A DNA stretch of 33,469 bases from Punctularia strigosozonata HHB-11173 SS5 (GCF_000264995.1 NW_006767438.1:1142389-1175857), one strand, 5' to 3'. Shown: positions 11,028-22,945, counted from the first letter of the stretch. The notes: generated by a model from the sequence alone, not told the origin. Program-made: numbers and translations.

Positions 11028-12504
11028 TCATGACGAAGGAGCCTGGGTCAGGCCGGGCTTAATCGTTGCGAAGTTATTGGCTGCGAGCGTGCCATCTTTC
11101 ACGGCGTTGGTGCAGTTCTTTAGCTCGGTGAACAGCGTAATTTTGTCTGACAACTGTAGCAGACGGGGATAATTTACATCGTCTCCGGGAGTGGCACATG
11201 GACATTGGAAGGAACTCACCTGATGACTGACCACCCTTCCTGAGGTGCTCGGAACCATGAAGAAGAGGGTTCGGCGGACTGCAGAGAAATCGTCAGCGTT
11301 GCTTCGGCTGATGCGGTCAGCATTTTGCAATCACCATCCCCTTCTGGACCTGCTGGGTGCACGAGCTGGTATCGTTGGATTCCATATGGGTTGTCCTGAA
11401 CCGTTTTCTTCTTCCGTTTTGATGGCGACACGCTCGGCGCAGGAGGTTCCGGTACCGGCGGCGCACCATCGGGTACCGCCGGTTCGACGATCATGCGCGA
11501 CAATATTTTCTCCACGATTTGCCAGATGCCCTTTCCGACAAAGCATACGAAGCGTGGCCGAAGGCGCTGCACCTTGGAGAGAAACTCCGGCACCGAGTCT
11601 ACCATCTCGGCAACCGAGAGTTCCGCGGCCTATGGGGGGACATGGTTATCAGCGCGTAGCAACCCTGAACGATCACGACACTACCTCGGCCGATGGACGA
11701 ACGACCAGGTTAGTCTAAAGGCTAAAGATGTGAATACGTAATGCGGATACACTGACAAAAACCCCGAGATACTGACCAGCCCGAGATTATAACGATCCGG
11801 CAGGGTCATGTCTTCCTCCGGCGGCAGCAGTTGGTCTGTAAATCCTGTGATTTCGTTCAGCGTATTGGCATAATCGTGCAGGACAAGCTGGTCGTGCCTG
11901 AGCGATGAAGACACCTCCAGAAATGATTCGTTGGGTTAGCGAAGTGATGTCCTGTCTCAGCCGACATGCATCCTGGGCTGTTCCAAACGCTCGCATTCAA
12001 CCAATCTTGAACAGTGTGTTGCTCTGCTCACTTGATGCCGCAGAACATCACTAAGCGGTTCAGTCAGCGCTTAGCTAACTGCAACGGTGTAGGGCCTGTA
12101 CCATCAAGATCTACCTTGAGGTAGTCGTTAAGTGGTCTCAGGTGAGCGTACGCTTCGGGAGCCGCATACGCTCGTTTAAGCTTCTTCGACGGCGAAGCCT
12201 TGTCGTCTACCAACGGGAAAATCTGCGGGGAATGTACAGCTGAACTGGCTGATGCTTTTGAGGGGGACGCTAAAGATCTTCTACGTTTAGATGGTGAAGT
12301 GCTTGCTGAGCGCAGCTTAGTTGTGCTAGTCGTAGTCGATTCAGACGCGATACTGGATACGAGTCGTAAAGAGCGTCTTGGAGACTCAGTGGGGGACACT
12401 GATCCAGAGTAAGCGAAATGGGATATGGATGACCGGAGGGCCATCCTAGTATGTTCGCCAATCGGCAGCTCTTCATTACTCTTGCGCCTAGGGTTGTTAG
12501 ACAT
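11028..12504 (-). CDS. Mismatch-specific thymine/uracil DNA glycosylase (TDG/MUG family)
   Basis: Eight exons on the minus strand (12504-12102, 12050-12032, 11977-11898, 11844-11777, 11714-11685, 11629-11335, 11278-11220, 11153-11028) give 359 aa. The family removes T or U from G/T and G/U mismatches to start base-excision repair in the nucleus; fission yeast Thp1 and human TDG are relatives. Motif 1 is FCGINPG with the catalytic-type Asn at about 141, followed by GHHFANPTNHFW and SGFTDQLLPPEE. Motif 2 is MVPSTSGRVVSHQ at about 306-318. The first ~130 residues are Ser/Arg/Lys-rich, like the basic DNA-binding tail of TDG. A Pro-rich insert with a KRKKK cluster lies before motif 2. The Asn codon is split by an intron after the 19-nt exon 2, and the intron at 11897-11845 appears to be GC-AG. 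Family firm; substrate preference inferred. Confidence 0.9.
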
Positions 12505-14023
12505 GTCGCGCGTGGTCGGAGTGAAAGCGATTGAGCGCTAAACATAAGGGCAACGGGCAATGACGTCAGTTACCTGAGCTTGCTCTGGTATCTCCCTGCC
12601 CGTAATTAGTAAGCATCGCTAACCGTGGCTGTGCTGCACATTTAATCCCCGATTTGATTCTCCGATTCAAGTAAACGGCAAACATCGTCGATTCTTCGCA
12701 GACTTTACCAAGTATAAGTATACATGGTTGTACTGCCACTAAACACAATGATATACGGTATGTCACATGCTTCCGAAGTTAGAATTAGATGAGTCAAGAC
12801 TAGGAATGGCTGGCATGCATCCTGAGGTGCATTGATATCTATTTAGTTGTCAGGTATACACGTTGAGTATACTATCGCGTCGCAGATCACACAACGAAGG
12901 TGCAAGCGAAGGTGGATTGGCGGGAGACCGCCCTTTCCTCTAGTTGGAATTCCCACGCATATATCCCGCATTACTTTAGCTTGAGCAACTCAGCGAAAAA
13001 TCGAGGATGCGTTGTACGGTTTCGCGTTAGATGATACCAATAAAGCACCGGGACCGCTCCCGGGATAAAACGGGAGAGAGCGAGCGAACATCGACTGTTC
13101 TGTACCAAAGTACGCTTGCGAAAAACACGTCTTTCATTCTCTCACTGCGTTGAAACCATTCTCAGAGTCCTCCACGACGCGACCCTTGAGAGAGCAAGCC
13201 GCAGGGGCGCGAGAGTGTTTCTGGCATGTCCAGGTTACCCCAGAGACTAGGGCTTGCCACCCCACGGTTCCCGCCGCCCATCTTCTGAGTATGAATCCTC
13301 GAAGCAAGTCGGCGCGCCGATTGTCGCTCCTAGGTCAGGGTGTAACAAACGACGGTGTTTCTTCGGGCGCTGTCGCATGACCGGTACCACCACGAAGTCT
13401 GGTGCCGCGACGAAACGACTCGAAATGGCCTGCGGGTGGAGAGTCTGAGCCGTTTCCAGGTAGCTGCGTAAATGTCACAGAATAGAACGTGTAGAGAGAC
13501 TACTCCACGTCTTGGAAGGACCTGTGATATGCGTTATCATTCAGAGAACATGCCGATGAATAAACGCGGCGTACGAATGGGGCTCATTCTTGAACTTGCA
13601 CGTCACCCAGTCCGGATCCAGGACGCGTTTCTACCACGCTGATACAATCAAGAAGCTTGAACGAGAACCTAAGACAGCAATTACGAGCGTCCGCGAACAG
13701 AAGGCTTCGCATGGGTGTATGTTTCGCTATAGCAAACAAAGGCCTGACGTCGGCGGCGGAAGATCGCATCGCACATGCGCGCACGCAGGGCTGGACGCAA
13801 ACGTCAAGGAATAGCGACGGGTTCCTCGAATTCATTACGCAGGACCGAAGCCACTGCCAACGACGGCAAAGAAGCTGCGATTACGGAAGGGCGTGTCGTC
13901 AAACATCTGATGTTCTCACTAATGAGTGAATATACATAATATACAAATCGGCAGCAATACATTTACCCTGAGGTACAGCGAGAGTGACATGGAGGCTCGA
14001 TTGAACTGATGGTTTAGGGAGGT
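12505..14023. other. Gene-poor stretch between the glycosylase and the acidic hypothetical protein
   Basis: About 1.5 kb without a gene I can support. The open frames here (60-96 codons, for example 13150-13380 and 13657-13929) lack family motifs, show no codon bias like the neighbours, and do not join well by splice signals. No tRNA, transposon ends or long repeat was seen. The left part should hold the glycosylase promoter and the right part the 3' untranslated region of the next minus-strand gene. Confidence 0.4.
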
Positions 14024-14904
14024 CTAGGATGTATTCATGTCGTCGTCCAAGTCGCTCAGGCTGAACACCTCCTCCATGTCCACGCCGGCCAGGTCATCAT
14101 ATTCGCTCCCGAGCTTCGCCATTTCGGCAGCGTATTCACGGAGCTCTTCTTCCTCCAGATCATCTGGCGTTGTCTGAATGATGTCTGGCTCTGCTGCACC
14201 ATGAATTTCGAATACGCCACGTCAACGAGTCATCGCTGACGTACCGCGGAGTTCAGACTCCCATTTGCTGGCGTCCTCCATGTCAGGGTCAAGGGAGGAC
14301 CCTACTTCGTAGGCGTAAGATAGTCGATATTGATGCCGTTGTCTTGAGTTAAGGGAGGTCATGATTCTGTCGTACAGCTGATACCAATGGCTCAATCCAA
14401 CAGCCGAAGGATCGGTAACGGGATGGGGCGCACCTGTTCGTCAGGATCTTCCTCGACCTCTTCGTCCATGTCGTGGTCCGAGTAGTCCCCGTCGCTGCTG
14501 AAGTTACTGGACGCTCTTCGGCGCTCCTGCTCGACCCGGCGCTCCCTGGCCCTGGCTGCCCGCTCGAAACATCGCTTTTTGAACCTTTCCCTAAGGAACG
14601 CCTTCTGTGTGCCCTGATCTACGGGACTTTCAAGCAGAAGAGGCGCGCGAGCGAAAGCTGAGCCTGGTGTAGCTCGAGGTCGTCCTGGGGTCGGGGTCCG
14701 CGGTCCCGGCGCGGTCGCCTTATACTGGGCGCGTCTGTAGGATGTTTTGGGTAGGGGTGGTGATGAGGTTGAGGCTAAAGGTGAAGAGTTGGTAGGTTGG
14801 AAGAATTGTCGCCTAGATGGCGTGTGTGGCTCCTGGTCAATAGCGGTCTCCATGACTGGTAACGCGCAGTCATAGGAGGTTGTTGTGGTTTGTTGACGCG
14901 TCAA
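14024..14904 (-). CDS. Hypothetical protein with basic coiled middle and acidic tail
   Basis: Three exons (14904-14434, 14377-14245, 14193-14024) join in frame to 257 aa. I do not recognise the family. Residues 1-95 are Ser/Thr/Pro-rich and probably disordered. Residues ~100-132 are a basic, helical segment rich in Arg and Glu (FLRERFKKRCFERAARAR). The following ~25 residues are Asp/Glu-rich (DHDMDEEVEEDPDEQ). The C-terminal ~100 residues look folded and conserved in style: SLNSRQRHQYRLSYAYEVG, then LREYAAEMAKLGSEYDDL, ending in an acidic SLSDLDDDMNTS. Basic then acidic blocks suggest a nuclear protein, which is inference only. Start could instead be the Met at codon 18. The 3' acceptor has a 3-base alternative (exon 3 from 14190). 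The two clean introns of 51-56 nt that keep the frame are the main support for a real gene. Confidence 0.7.
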
Positions 14905-17015
14905 GCCGCGCCTCCTGCCAAATTCTCACAGTCACGCTTTTGTTCAAAACCTATCATACACCGGCGCAGATGTTTGATTCAAGTTCATCCTCAGGAATGA
15001 AGGTATTTGGAATGTCTAATAAACGCTCGCAGAACTTGTATATCTAGCTTGGCACATTAAGTCAAGAGTTCGCAAGATTCTCGAACCTGGATATCACCAC
15101 ACATCTGGCTCATTTGCCCGCGGTTCACAAGCATATCACGGTCCACATGGACATTGACCACAATGTGTCTTGCCTGGGTCAATTCGAACCGTTCCCAACT
15201 GTTGCTCCCATTTGATAACGGGGATGAGGCTATGTTTACGGCAGGAACTCACAGCAACGGTGCGGGTAGCCGCCGTCGGTTTAGAAAGGCGCTAACTACG
15301 AGATGAACGTGCGAGTTACCCGTGATATCTCAACGCAACGTTCGCTGCGGTACATGCGAGCATGTTTTTACTCAGATATCTAGGCCAACAAACGCGATCA
15401 TGCTCACAGAATAACACGTGCGTTAATCCACCGTGATCGATGCCGACATGCTGGACTTTTGACCGCTTTTCTGCGATGACGGCGATCTAGTTGGACCACA
15501 ACCGGACACGTATTGGTGGAAATTCGAAGCTGTTATCGATTTCTGGGCACGCTTCTTCCGCATTTTACATGACATGCCCCACGTTAGTAAAGGCCACATA
15601 CCTGCTTGGACTCGTTCGGCTTGGTCCCGGTGGAGCATTACAAAACTCGGCCGTAACGAGCATTCACCGGTGACTCTCTAGTCCGCCGCAAAGACTTCGC
15701 CGTCACCCTCGCTCCTGGACTTCGGTTAAAACATCCGGTGACACAATCCGGGAACCCGACTTGCACGCCATCCTTTTGTTCTTTGCTACGACGCGGCACG
15801 CTCTCACCTCTGCAAGGCACGGTGAAAGAGGGCGGCGACCGCCTAACACGTCCGGTATCGTGCGGTGGCGATATTCTCTCGGCCGTGTCTGGGCTGAGGT
15901 CTAGGTCGTTGCCAGTACTCCACGCGGTATTGGGGGTTGTGGTGATCTCTTGCTATGGACATTCCAGGGCGTAACCTGGGATACCTGGCATTTCTCTCTG
16001 GGTTTTCTTGGACGCTCTTGGGCCACGTGTATCGGCTTTCTTCGCGCGCTGTGAAGGGAGTTCCCATCTCTGTACCGCGCGTCTCATCGCAGATGTCTGC
16101 GCGGATGATGTATCACCGGTGAATTACGCGACTGCCGGCAACTTACTCCGCGGACTCGGTCACTACCTGACGCTGTTCCATGCTGTCCCAGAGTTGCTCT
16201 GCATACGCCTCACGGAACGGAGCTGGTCATATATAACGCGTGGATTGTCCACCCCACGATTTGGAATCCGCTAATATCTATCGCTGCGTTTCTGCCTGTC
16301 TTATATTCTGATGGGACGGGTCTTGAACTCAAACGACGCTGCGTATGACGGCACGGCGCCCCGCTTGCTACCTGAAATCGAGCCGATCACTATCCGGCCT
16401 ATGTCTGGACGCCGTACCGGCACAGTAGCGACTAGCCTGTCGTCCTTTCCATTTCAGCCCTTTTCGAGTCCATCCGGTCAGGCCTGACCTACAAGCTGAG
16501 CAAGCACTTCTATCCGACAAAAGCCCTGTGATTCAAAGGCGACGATATCCTAAGGTGCAGACACTGTTCGAACTTCTTTAGACGGTTCATGAAAAGTCCA
16601 GTAAACGGTGCAGAGTTGCTATCTAAAGGACGCGCGGATACAAAATCCGAACCTTTCCAGGTTGATCGGTGGGCGTCGTTCATCTGGTCCATGATGACCT
16701 GTGTCCCGACGCGGCAGCTACCACGTCCTGGGTGGCGTTGAATGGGGGACCCTGACTGTTCGCATGGTGTCGCCGCATGCTTCGCGTCAGGCACATCATC
16801 CTTCAGTCAGGACAGTACGGACAGGAAGTGGCAGCTTTAGGATTCGAAAACGGTGGGCGTGTAGGCATTCGCAGTGGTCTGCGCCCTGGAGTTCACCAAC
16901 GGCATCACGCTACGATAGAAGCTGGTAATAATGCAATCGCTCTAGGTCTTGCAAAAATACATATGGACAGGATATGGGTCTAAATGGGACAACTCGTAGC
17001 TGGCTCGCTACATTT
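14905..17015. other. 2.1 kb stretch without a supported gene
   Basis: No homologous protein, tRNA or element end was recognised. The longest candidates are a 94-codon minus frame at 16510-16794 and a 68-codon plus frame at 16777-16983. The latter includes GFENGGRVGIRSGL and ends in TAA, and it looks more protein-like than its surroundings, but it has no clear upstream exon. Base composition is less GC-rich than the coding regions. It may hold decayed gene remains or a lineage-specific gene that I cannot model. Confidence 0.35.
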
Positions 17016-19079
17016 TTATATTTTCCCTAGGAATCTCCCTAGGACCAGTGAGCGTGTCACGCACATGAGTGCTACTGAGAGCAAGATCATGGTACCTGGG
17101 AAATGAGTTAGCAGAGCACGCATGCCGCTGAAGTTTGCCACACACCGGCGTAAACACCGACGAATTCGAAGCCATGGGTGGCGTCACGGATATGACCGGA
17201 TATCGGGATGCCGCCTAGCGCTCCTAAGGCGGTCACCGTTTGGAAAGTTCCGATCCTGCGGCCCACGGAATGCAACTCTCCCATGCCTACAATCGGAACC
17301 ACACTGAGTGAGACATAGGCTCCGCTCGATATTCTATAAAAAAAGATGAGACATGGTCCAGAAGGGAGAACGTAAGTTCGTGCCGGATCACGCACCCGAA
17401 TAGGACTGCAATAACAACAAACCAGGGCTGATGCTTTGCATGTGGCCAGGCGTAGGTGAGGATGCCGGCAGACGCTGTAAACGGTATAGCCACGTTCATT
17501 GCACCTAATGAAGGGCCAGTATATGAGCAAATGAACACCGCGATGCATCGGATAGGAAAAGGTTCACCGACGCGATCGGCTAGCAGGCCAGAGCCAACAC
17601 GGCCGATTATGGCAGAGGCGTTCGCGATGGAAAGAAGAGAGAGCGCGAAATCAGCCGACATCCCGGCGTCTGCGGCGCTTGCGGGCAGATAGGAGAGAAC
17701 TGCGTTGCATTATAAATGAAAGCGGCGGCCATGGCTTGCTATGAGGGACTTACGTGTAGAGGAACCCAGGAAAGTGACGAACCCAGAGACAGCATAGACA
17801 GCAAATGGCAATGATCTGAAAGCCTGGAGTTCGACCAATCCTCCGCTGGTAGACACAGGCGCAAGGCGACGCCTTAGCGTCTTGAAGAAATCGTTAGCAG
17901 ATCGAACGGAATAATCACGCTGTTCGAAATTTACCAGATTTGACACGATCAATGCGCCAAATATTATGCCGGCCATGATACGTACGGTCCACGCGAAGCT
18001 TCACAGGCTAAAGTCAGCTGCAATACTGTTGACAGTGTTCAATGGAATAGAGACCTCGTTCTCATGATCAGGGTCCTGAAGACCAATGGTTGTAGTGTGC
18101 CTCCGACGGACGAACCCACGGCAACCAGACCCAAGGCCGTTGCGCGGCGCTTGCTGAACCATTGGGACACGCAGCTAAGCGTGGGACCGAAGATGCATCC
18201 GCATGACAGCTGAACGAGAAGAACAAGATTTTAGCTCAGCGGATCGGCATGGAAGGCACCAAGCACATGCTTACTCCGATGGCAACTCCCTGGCACAAGA
18301 CGAGCTGCCAGTATGTGCGACATTCCCCTATCAGGAGCACCGCCGCCACGAGGACCAAACTGGCGGAGAATTGGACTATTTTGAAGTAGCCGAGATCGAA
18401 TAGGCGACCCGCAGCGAGTCCCGGAAGGAACATTAGCGCGTACTGTGGCATCAATCATCAACGGGCGGTTGCGCTACCATGGCACGTAGATCGATACCTG
18501 AATGGAGCCTATCCAGGCGCTATAAGGAGAGCGTGAACACGTGATCATTCATTATTTTGGCGGCGGTCGCTCACATGTCGGATTCTGGAACATCTCGAAG
18601 ATGTACATGTCCATAGTAAGTCTGAAAAGCCTGCAGGTGATATCGGCGATTATCACGCCAGCGAATAGCAAGGCAAACGTACACCCCACGAATTGATGAG
18701 GCCCTGGCGATTGATAGGGGTCAAACATATGTTAGCTGTGTGGCGTCAGACGTATACCGACGACCACTGACGAATCTGTGGAGAATGAGCAAACCTATTC
18801 TTAGTATCATGACGCGAGTATAACTCACGTAGCGAAAAAATTGCATAGCCCCTATTTCGGATTGTGAGATGTGGCGAATGCAATTGGGGGGGATCAACGT
18901 ACGCCCAGAACGACGAGCCATGCTCTCAGACCGCCATCGGGTGGCTCATTCGCCTCGACCAAGAGGGAGGGGTCAGAGGAGTGTTCATTCTTGCAAACCT
19001 CGCAGTCAGGGGCAAGGGTGAGTGTGGATGTCTGGGAGTGTGAGGAGGACTCCAAATCCTTCTCCATAACGTCCAACAT
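17016..19079 (-). CDS. Monocarboxylate-transporter-like MFS permease (MCT/SLC16 type)
   Basis: Twelve exons on the minus strand (19079-18899, 18851-18829, 18703-18683, 18630-18575, 18519-18498, 18442-18260, 18209-18055, 17998-17754, 17699-17568, 17504-17396, 17333-17146, 17095-17016) give 464 aa, a normal length for fungal MCT-like proteins. These plasma-membrane permeases are thought to carry monocarboxylates or other small solutes; in fungi the substrate is usually unknown. Seen: the signature EPPDGGLRAWLVVLG (~46-60) before the first membrane segment, then AWIGSIQ, FLPGLAAGRLFDLGYF, WFSKRRATALGLVAVGSSVGG, LLADRVGAMNVAIPFTASAG and VGMGELHSVGRRIGTF. The sequence fits twelve membrane segments. 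Three exons are only 21-23 nt. The first intron uses a weak donor (GTTGAT) chosen to keep the frame, and the next intron is long (125 nt), so the 5' end is the least certain part. Confidence 0.85.
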
Positions 19080-21489
19080 GACGATGGAGGAGGTCGAAAG
19101 TGGAAAGTGGGGGGAGGCGGGAGTGATAGAAATTCAGTGGCTTGCCCCTCGCTTTTTAGCCATCGTACGAATTGGGATGGTAACTCCCGACCTCGACCCG
19201 GCAATCATGCCAGGAGCCGCTAAGAGGTCGCCCAGGCATGGGGTTCCAGAAGAGAAAAGGCCCCTCTTCGGTCAAGAAGCAACACGAAATTCATCGACGG
19301 GAAAACGAGGAGCGTCGTCGTTCGTAGGCGGCGTTTGCATCACAGCTCGGCGATCCAATATGCCGCGCCGGAACTTATCGACGGTGGGTCCCAGGATAGT
19401 AGCCGAGAGGACTGATGAGAGGATCGCCACGAGTTGTTCGGCGGTGGAGGGTGGCAGGGACCCGAACCAAGCCTGAACCCCCCACTTCCACGGGGAAGAG
19501 CGCTGCGGGAGCCGTCGGTGAACTGACTCTGCTTGGAGTAAATGAGTTCGCATCGTGCGTACACGCGCGCAGCGGCTGACTAAGCACAAAAGTGTCCGCG
19601 GTGGGCAAGAGAGGAACGCCCGTGCGGGTAAGCCCGTTCTCGTGCAGCGTGGATCTTTTTCATCGTATCCAATTGATCGGTATAAACGGCGAATACTATG
19701 CGGCACACGCTGAGAGTAGCAAGACGCGAAGCCTAGACCGATTAGCCTACGACGACCGGTGAACCCGAAAGACACCGAGTAAATGCCCCCACCGCCGGCC
19801 GTCGGTCGAGACGCACGCCACCACCGCCGCATTTTCGTTGTCTGCATTTCAGATGCTCGTATGGCAGCCTATTGCAGCACTGGCTGGAGCGGAGGAGCGG
19901 TGCAGTCACCGAAGACGTTCGCGAACGTGATTTGATGAGTCAAGAACGCCATTGGATAATAACGAGGTGCTCGTAACCGTAGCAGAGGGAGAGGATGATA
20001 GAGAGAGAGAGAAAGAGGAAGAACAAGAGCCAGCAAAGCGTCAAGTCTTAAGTATAGAGGAGTTCGACAGATGCGCCTTACAGAAGAGGTCCGAAGTGGC
20101 CGGAGGAGCGACGGTGGCTAGACAGCGCCGGGAACACGTGCTCCTCTCGAAGTAGCAATCCTCCACGCCATCCGCCCGTAGCGGAACGCGCCACGCAGGA
20201 GACTGCTCTCGTCAGAGCCACATAGCCGGGAAAAATGATAGGGACTGTGCCCCTTTGAACAGCAATCATCGCGCTCTTTGTGCCTCCGCACTGACCCGCA
20301 GAGTCAAAGGAGGAAAGACTTGAGAAATTGCTGGGAAAAGGCGCAGCCTGAGAGACGAAAGGCGATAGTGCCATTCTGTATGTCGTGGCGTGTCCGGAAT
20401 GGAGAGCATTGCGACCCCTCGTAGATTCTCGTACCCGCTTGGCAGTGGTCGTCTCCGTCTGCGGGCTGCACTGCGGTCGCTATGCGGGCATAGACAATCG
20501 CGCATCGCGACCAGACGCGGCAAGCGTATGAGGGTTGGAGTAAACAGCGCGACTGGTCCGGAGATACGTCATTTCGGGTTTGATGGTCGACGTTTCGTGT
20601 TTGTCAAGCAGGGAAAAACGTGTCGCACTCCTCGGGGCGAAGTCGAAGCATCGCGAGGCTCTTCCTCCCGCAGGGGCGCGTCGCCTCGGATCATGCCATA
20701 AGACGAACCCCAAATGCTTCGGTGAGACTCGTACGCCCCTGTGCGAACTTCTTCCACACGTGGCGCGCGTCCGCAGCCGCATATCAAGCCCTGCGCTTGC
20801 ATCGTAGTCGGTCCTTCGGGCCATGGATGGTATGTGGTCGGAGGCGTCATGGGTCGCAATTGAGTGGCTGGGAGCGCGCGGTAGACAATGGCGAAGCGCC
20901 CAGCGCCATTATATGGTGGACCCGAAAGGGAGGAATCCGACAGGAGTCGGAGGATTATGTGCCAGTGAAACACGTAGTCCGGTCCGCGAGCCCTTTGTGG
21001 GGCGATAGGCATACGGAGTGCTGACCATTCCGTCGCGGCTGGATTGGCTACCGCGCACGAAAGAGGTTTAGGCTAAGCGCACACGCATACGAGAAAGGTA
21101 GTTGGCTCACGCGGATAATGGGCAGTCGAGTTGGACAGCCAGCTTCCCAATTGTCAAAGACGTGGTGGCGGTCGACCGCCATGGTAAGTGCATCAGACAG
21201 ATATTAATCCAAACGAGTCTCGTTTTCATGTTGCGGAGGTTGCCCAAATGCAGATGAAGGGCCAAGTGCCCCGAAACGCCGCGCAAGACGGGAGCTGGCC
21301 AAATCGAAGGCTGTGTGGCCGAGGTTTGTTGCGTTTCCCGGGGACTGCGAGGGTGCAAAGCTCAAAGTCGGGAGGATAAAAGGGCCTGTATGAACATGCA
21401 AATCTTTAGTCTGGTAAAGGCTGTTTTCGAAACGACATACCTCCGTTGTCTTCTCCCTCTCCCTCTCTCTCTCAGCGTATCGCTCGGTC
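19080..21489. other. 2.4 kb divergent spacer between the MFS permease and IDO
   Basis: No gene can be supported. Open frames of 60-200 codons occur on both strands (for example 18871-19476 and 19272-19847), but their predicted proteins are Arg/Ser/Pro-rich with no motif, and they overlap each other, as expected of chance frames in GC-rich DNA. A purine-rich GA tract lies at about 19988-20035. The stretch should hold both divergent promoters. Confidence 0.35.
21376..21474 (+). promoter_or_regulatory. Putative core promoter of the IDO gene
   Basis: A TATA-like ATAAAAG lies at 21376-21382, about 108 bases before the IDO start codon. It is followed by a pyrimidine tract made of CTCT repeats at about 21449-21474, just before the start codon. 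TATA followed by a CT-rich block is a common layout for well-expressed fungal genes. The call rests on sequence pattern and position only. Confidence 0.35.
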
Positions 21490-22945
21490 ATGGATATCGT
21501 CCCGCTTTTGCCGTCCATCTTTCACTTCGTCCGACTGGCAATGTCGGTAGTGCAGCCCTCTGACGCTGATCACCACGACCGATGCGAGCCGCCCTCGCTC
21601 GAAGATTTCGACATCGACCCGACCACCGGCTTCTTCCCTCCACAGCCTCTTCCGAGGTTACGGGGCGCGTTCTCTATCTGGGAGGACGCTCTCGACGACG
21701 CGAAGATAGTGCTCCGACTGAACACCGGCGCCACAACGTCCGTCGAATCGTCGACCAGTCAGGACGCCGGCCACGTGTGGCGAAACAAGGTCCGTCAGGT
21801 AAGACGCGTTTCGTCGCCTTCCGAAGACGTCATGCATTTCTCATCCGTCGTCGCAGTGGCCAGTGTTGTCCATCGACGCCGGGCGGACAGACCTTCGGTT
21901 CCTGCAGCGCGCGCACATGGTCCTCGCGTTCGTGATGCACTTCTACGTGCACTCCGCCGATCCGTCCGCAGCCCCGGTCGTCCCGAGATCTATCGCCGTT
22001 CCCCTCGTCAGCATCTCGAATGCGCTCGGCACCGCGCCCGTGCTCACCTACGCCGACACCGTCCTCTGGAACGCGCGCCCGATCGACGCCGACCTCCCGC
22101 TTTCCTGCGACAACATCGAATTCGAGCACCTTTTCTCCGGCACGCCCGACGAGCACGCGTTCTACATGGCCTCCGCCCGCGTCGAGCTGCTCGGCGTCCA
22201 CGCGCTGCACATCATCCACCGGCACCACCACCTCCTCGCCTCTTCCTCCCCCTCCTCCTCCTCTTCCTCCTCGCTCGCCTCCGACCTCGAGCAGCTCGTG
22301 AGCGTGATCGACGCGCTCTCGGACGCGATCGCGGCCGTGCGCTCCGAGTGCGACCCGCACGTGTTCTACCACGCGATCCGTCCCTGGTTCTGCGGGAGCG
22401 ACGCGCGGGGGCCGGGGGGGTGGGCGCTCGAGGGCGCCCCCGAGGCGCGCCTGCTGAGCGGGCCGTCGGGCGGGCAGAGCGCGCTCGTGCACGCGCTCGA
22501 CGCGTTCCTCGACGTCGACCACGCGCTGGCGCGCTCGGCGGGGCGCGCGCCGGCGCCGTCCGCGGCGAACGCGCGCGCGGACCTCGGGTTCATGGCGCGC
22601 ATGCGGCTGTACATGCCCGCGCGGCACCGGGCGTACCTGCAGGAGGCGGTGGAGCCCGTGAGGGAGCGCGCGAGGAGGGAGGGGGGGGAGGAGGCGCGGG
22701 AGGCGTATAACGCCGCGGTCGGCGCGCTGAGGAGGCTCCGGGACGGGCATATACGCGTCGCGTGCCTGTATATCGTGGCGGTGCCGCAGGCGGCGGCGAG
22801 GGCGTGCCCGGTGATGGCTAGGTTGGCGGCGCAGGAGGAGGCGGGGGAGACGAAGACGAAGGCGCCTGCGAGGGGTACCGGCGGGCTGGCGGTCGCGCTG
22901 CAGCTCAAGGCGGGGCGCGACGCGACGAGGAGAGCGGCGCTTTAG
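21490..22945 (+). CDS. Indoleamine 2,3-dioxygenase family protein
   Basis: Two exons (21490-21798, 21857-22945) give 465 aa, the usual fungal length. IDO is a cytosolic heme enzyme that oxidises L-tryptophan to N-formylkynurenine, the first step of the kynurenine path to NAD. Seen in order: FDIDPTTGFFPPQPLPRL near the N-terminus, LQRAHMVLAFVMHFYVHS, VPRSIAVPLVSISNALG with LTYADTVLWN, DPHVFYHAIRPWFCG, GPSGGQSALVHALDAFLDVDH, RLYMPARHRAYLQ, and LRDGHIRVACLYIV. In the last block His ~401 aligns with the proximal heme ligand. A poly-Ser run (about 22241-22285) and an Ala-rich loop at ~22540-22575 are insertions. The C-terminus ends in a basic Ala/Arg tail. A second Met at 21541 is an alternative start. 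Fungal IDO paralogues differ in tryptophan affinity; which one this is cannot be told from sequence alone. Confidence 0.93.

Noticed and set aside
19272-19847. 191-codon minus-strand open frame upstream of the permease
   Set aside because: No domain, no matching codon bias, Arg/Ser-rich composition, and it overlaps other equally long chance frames.
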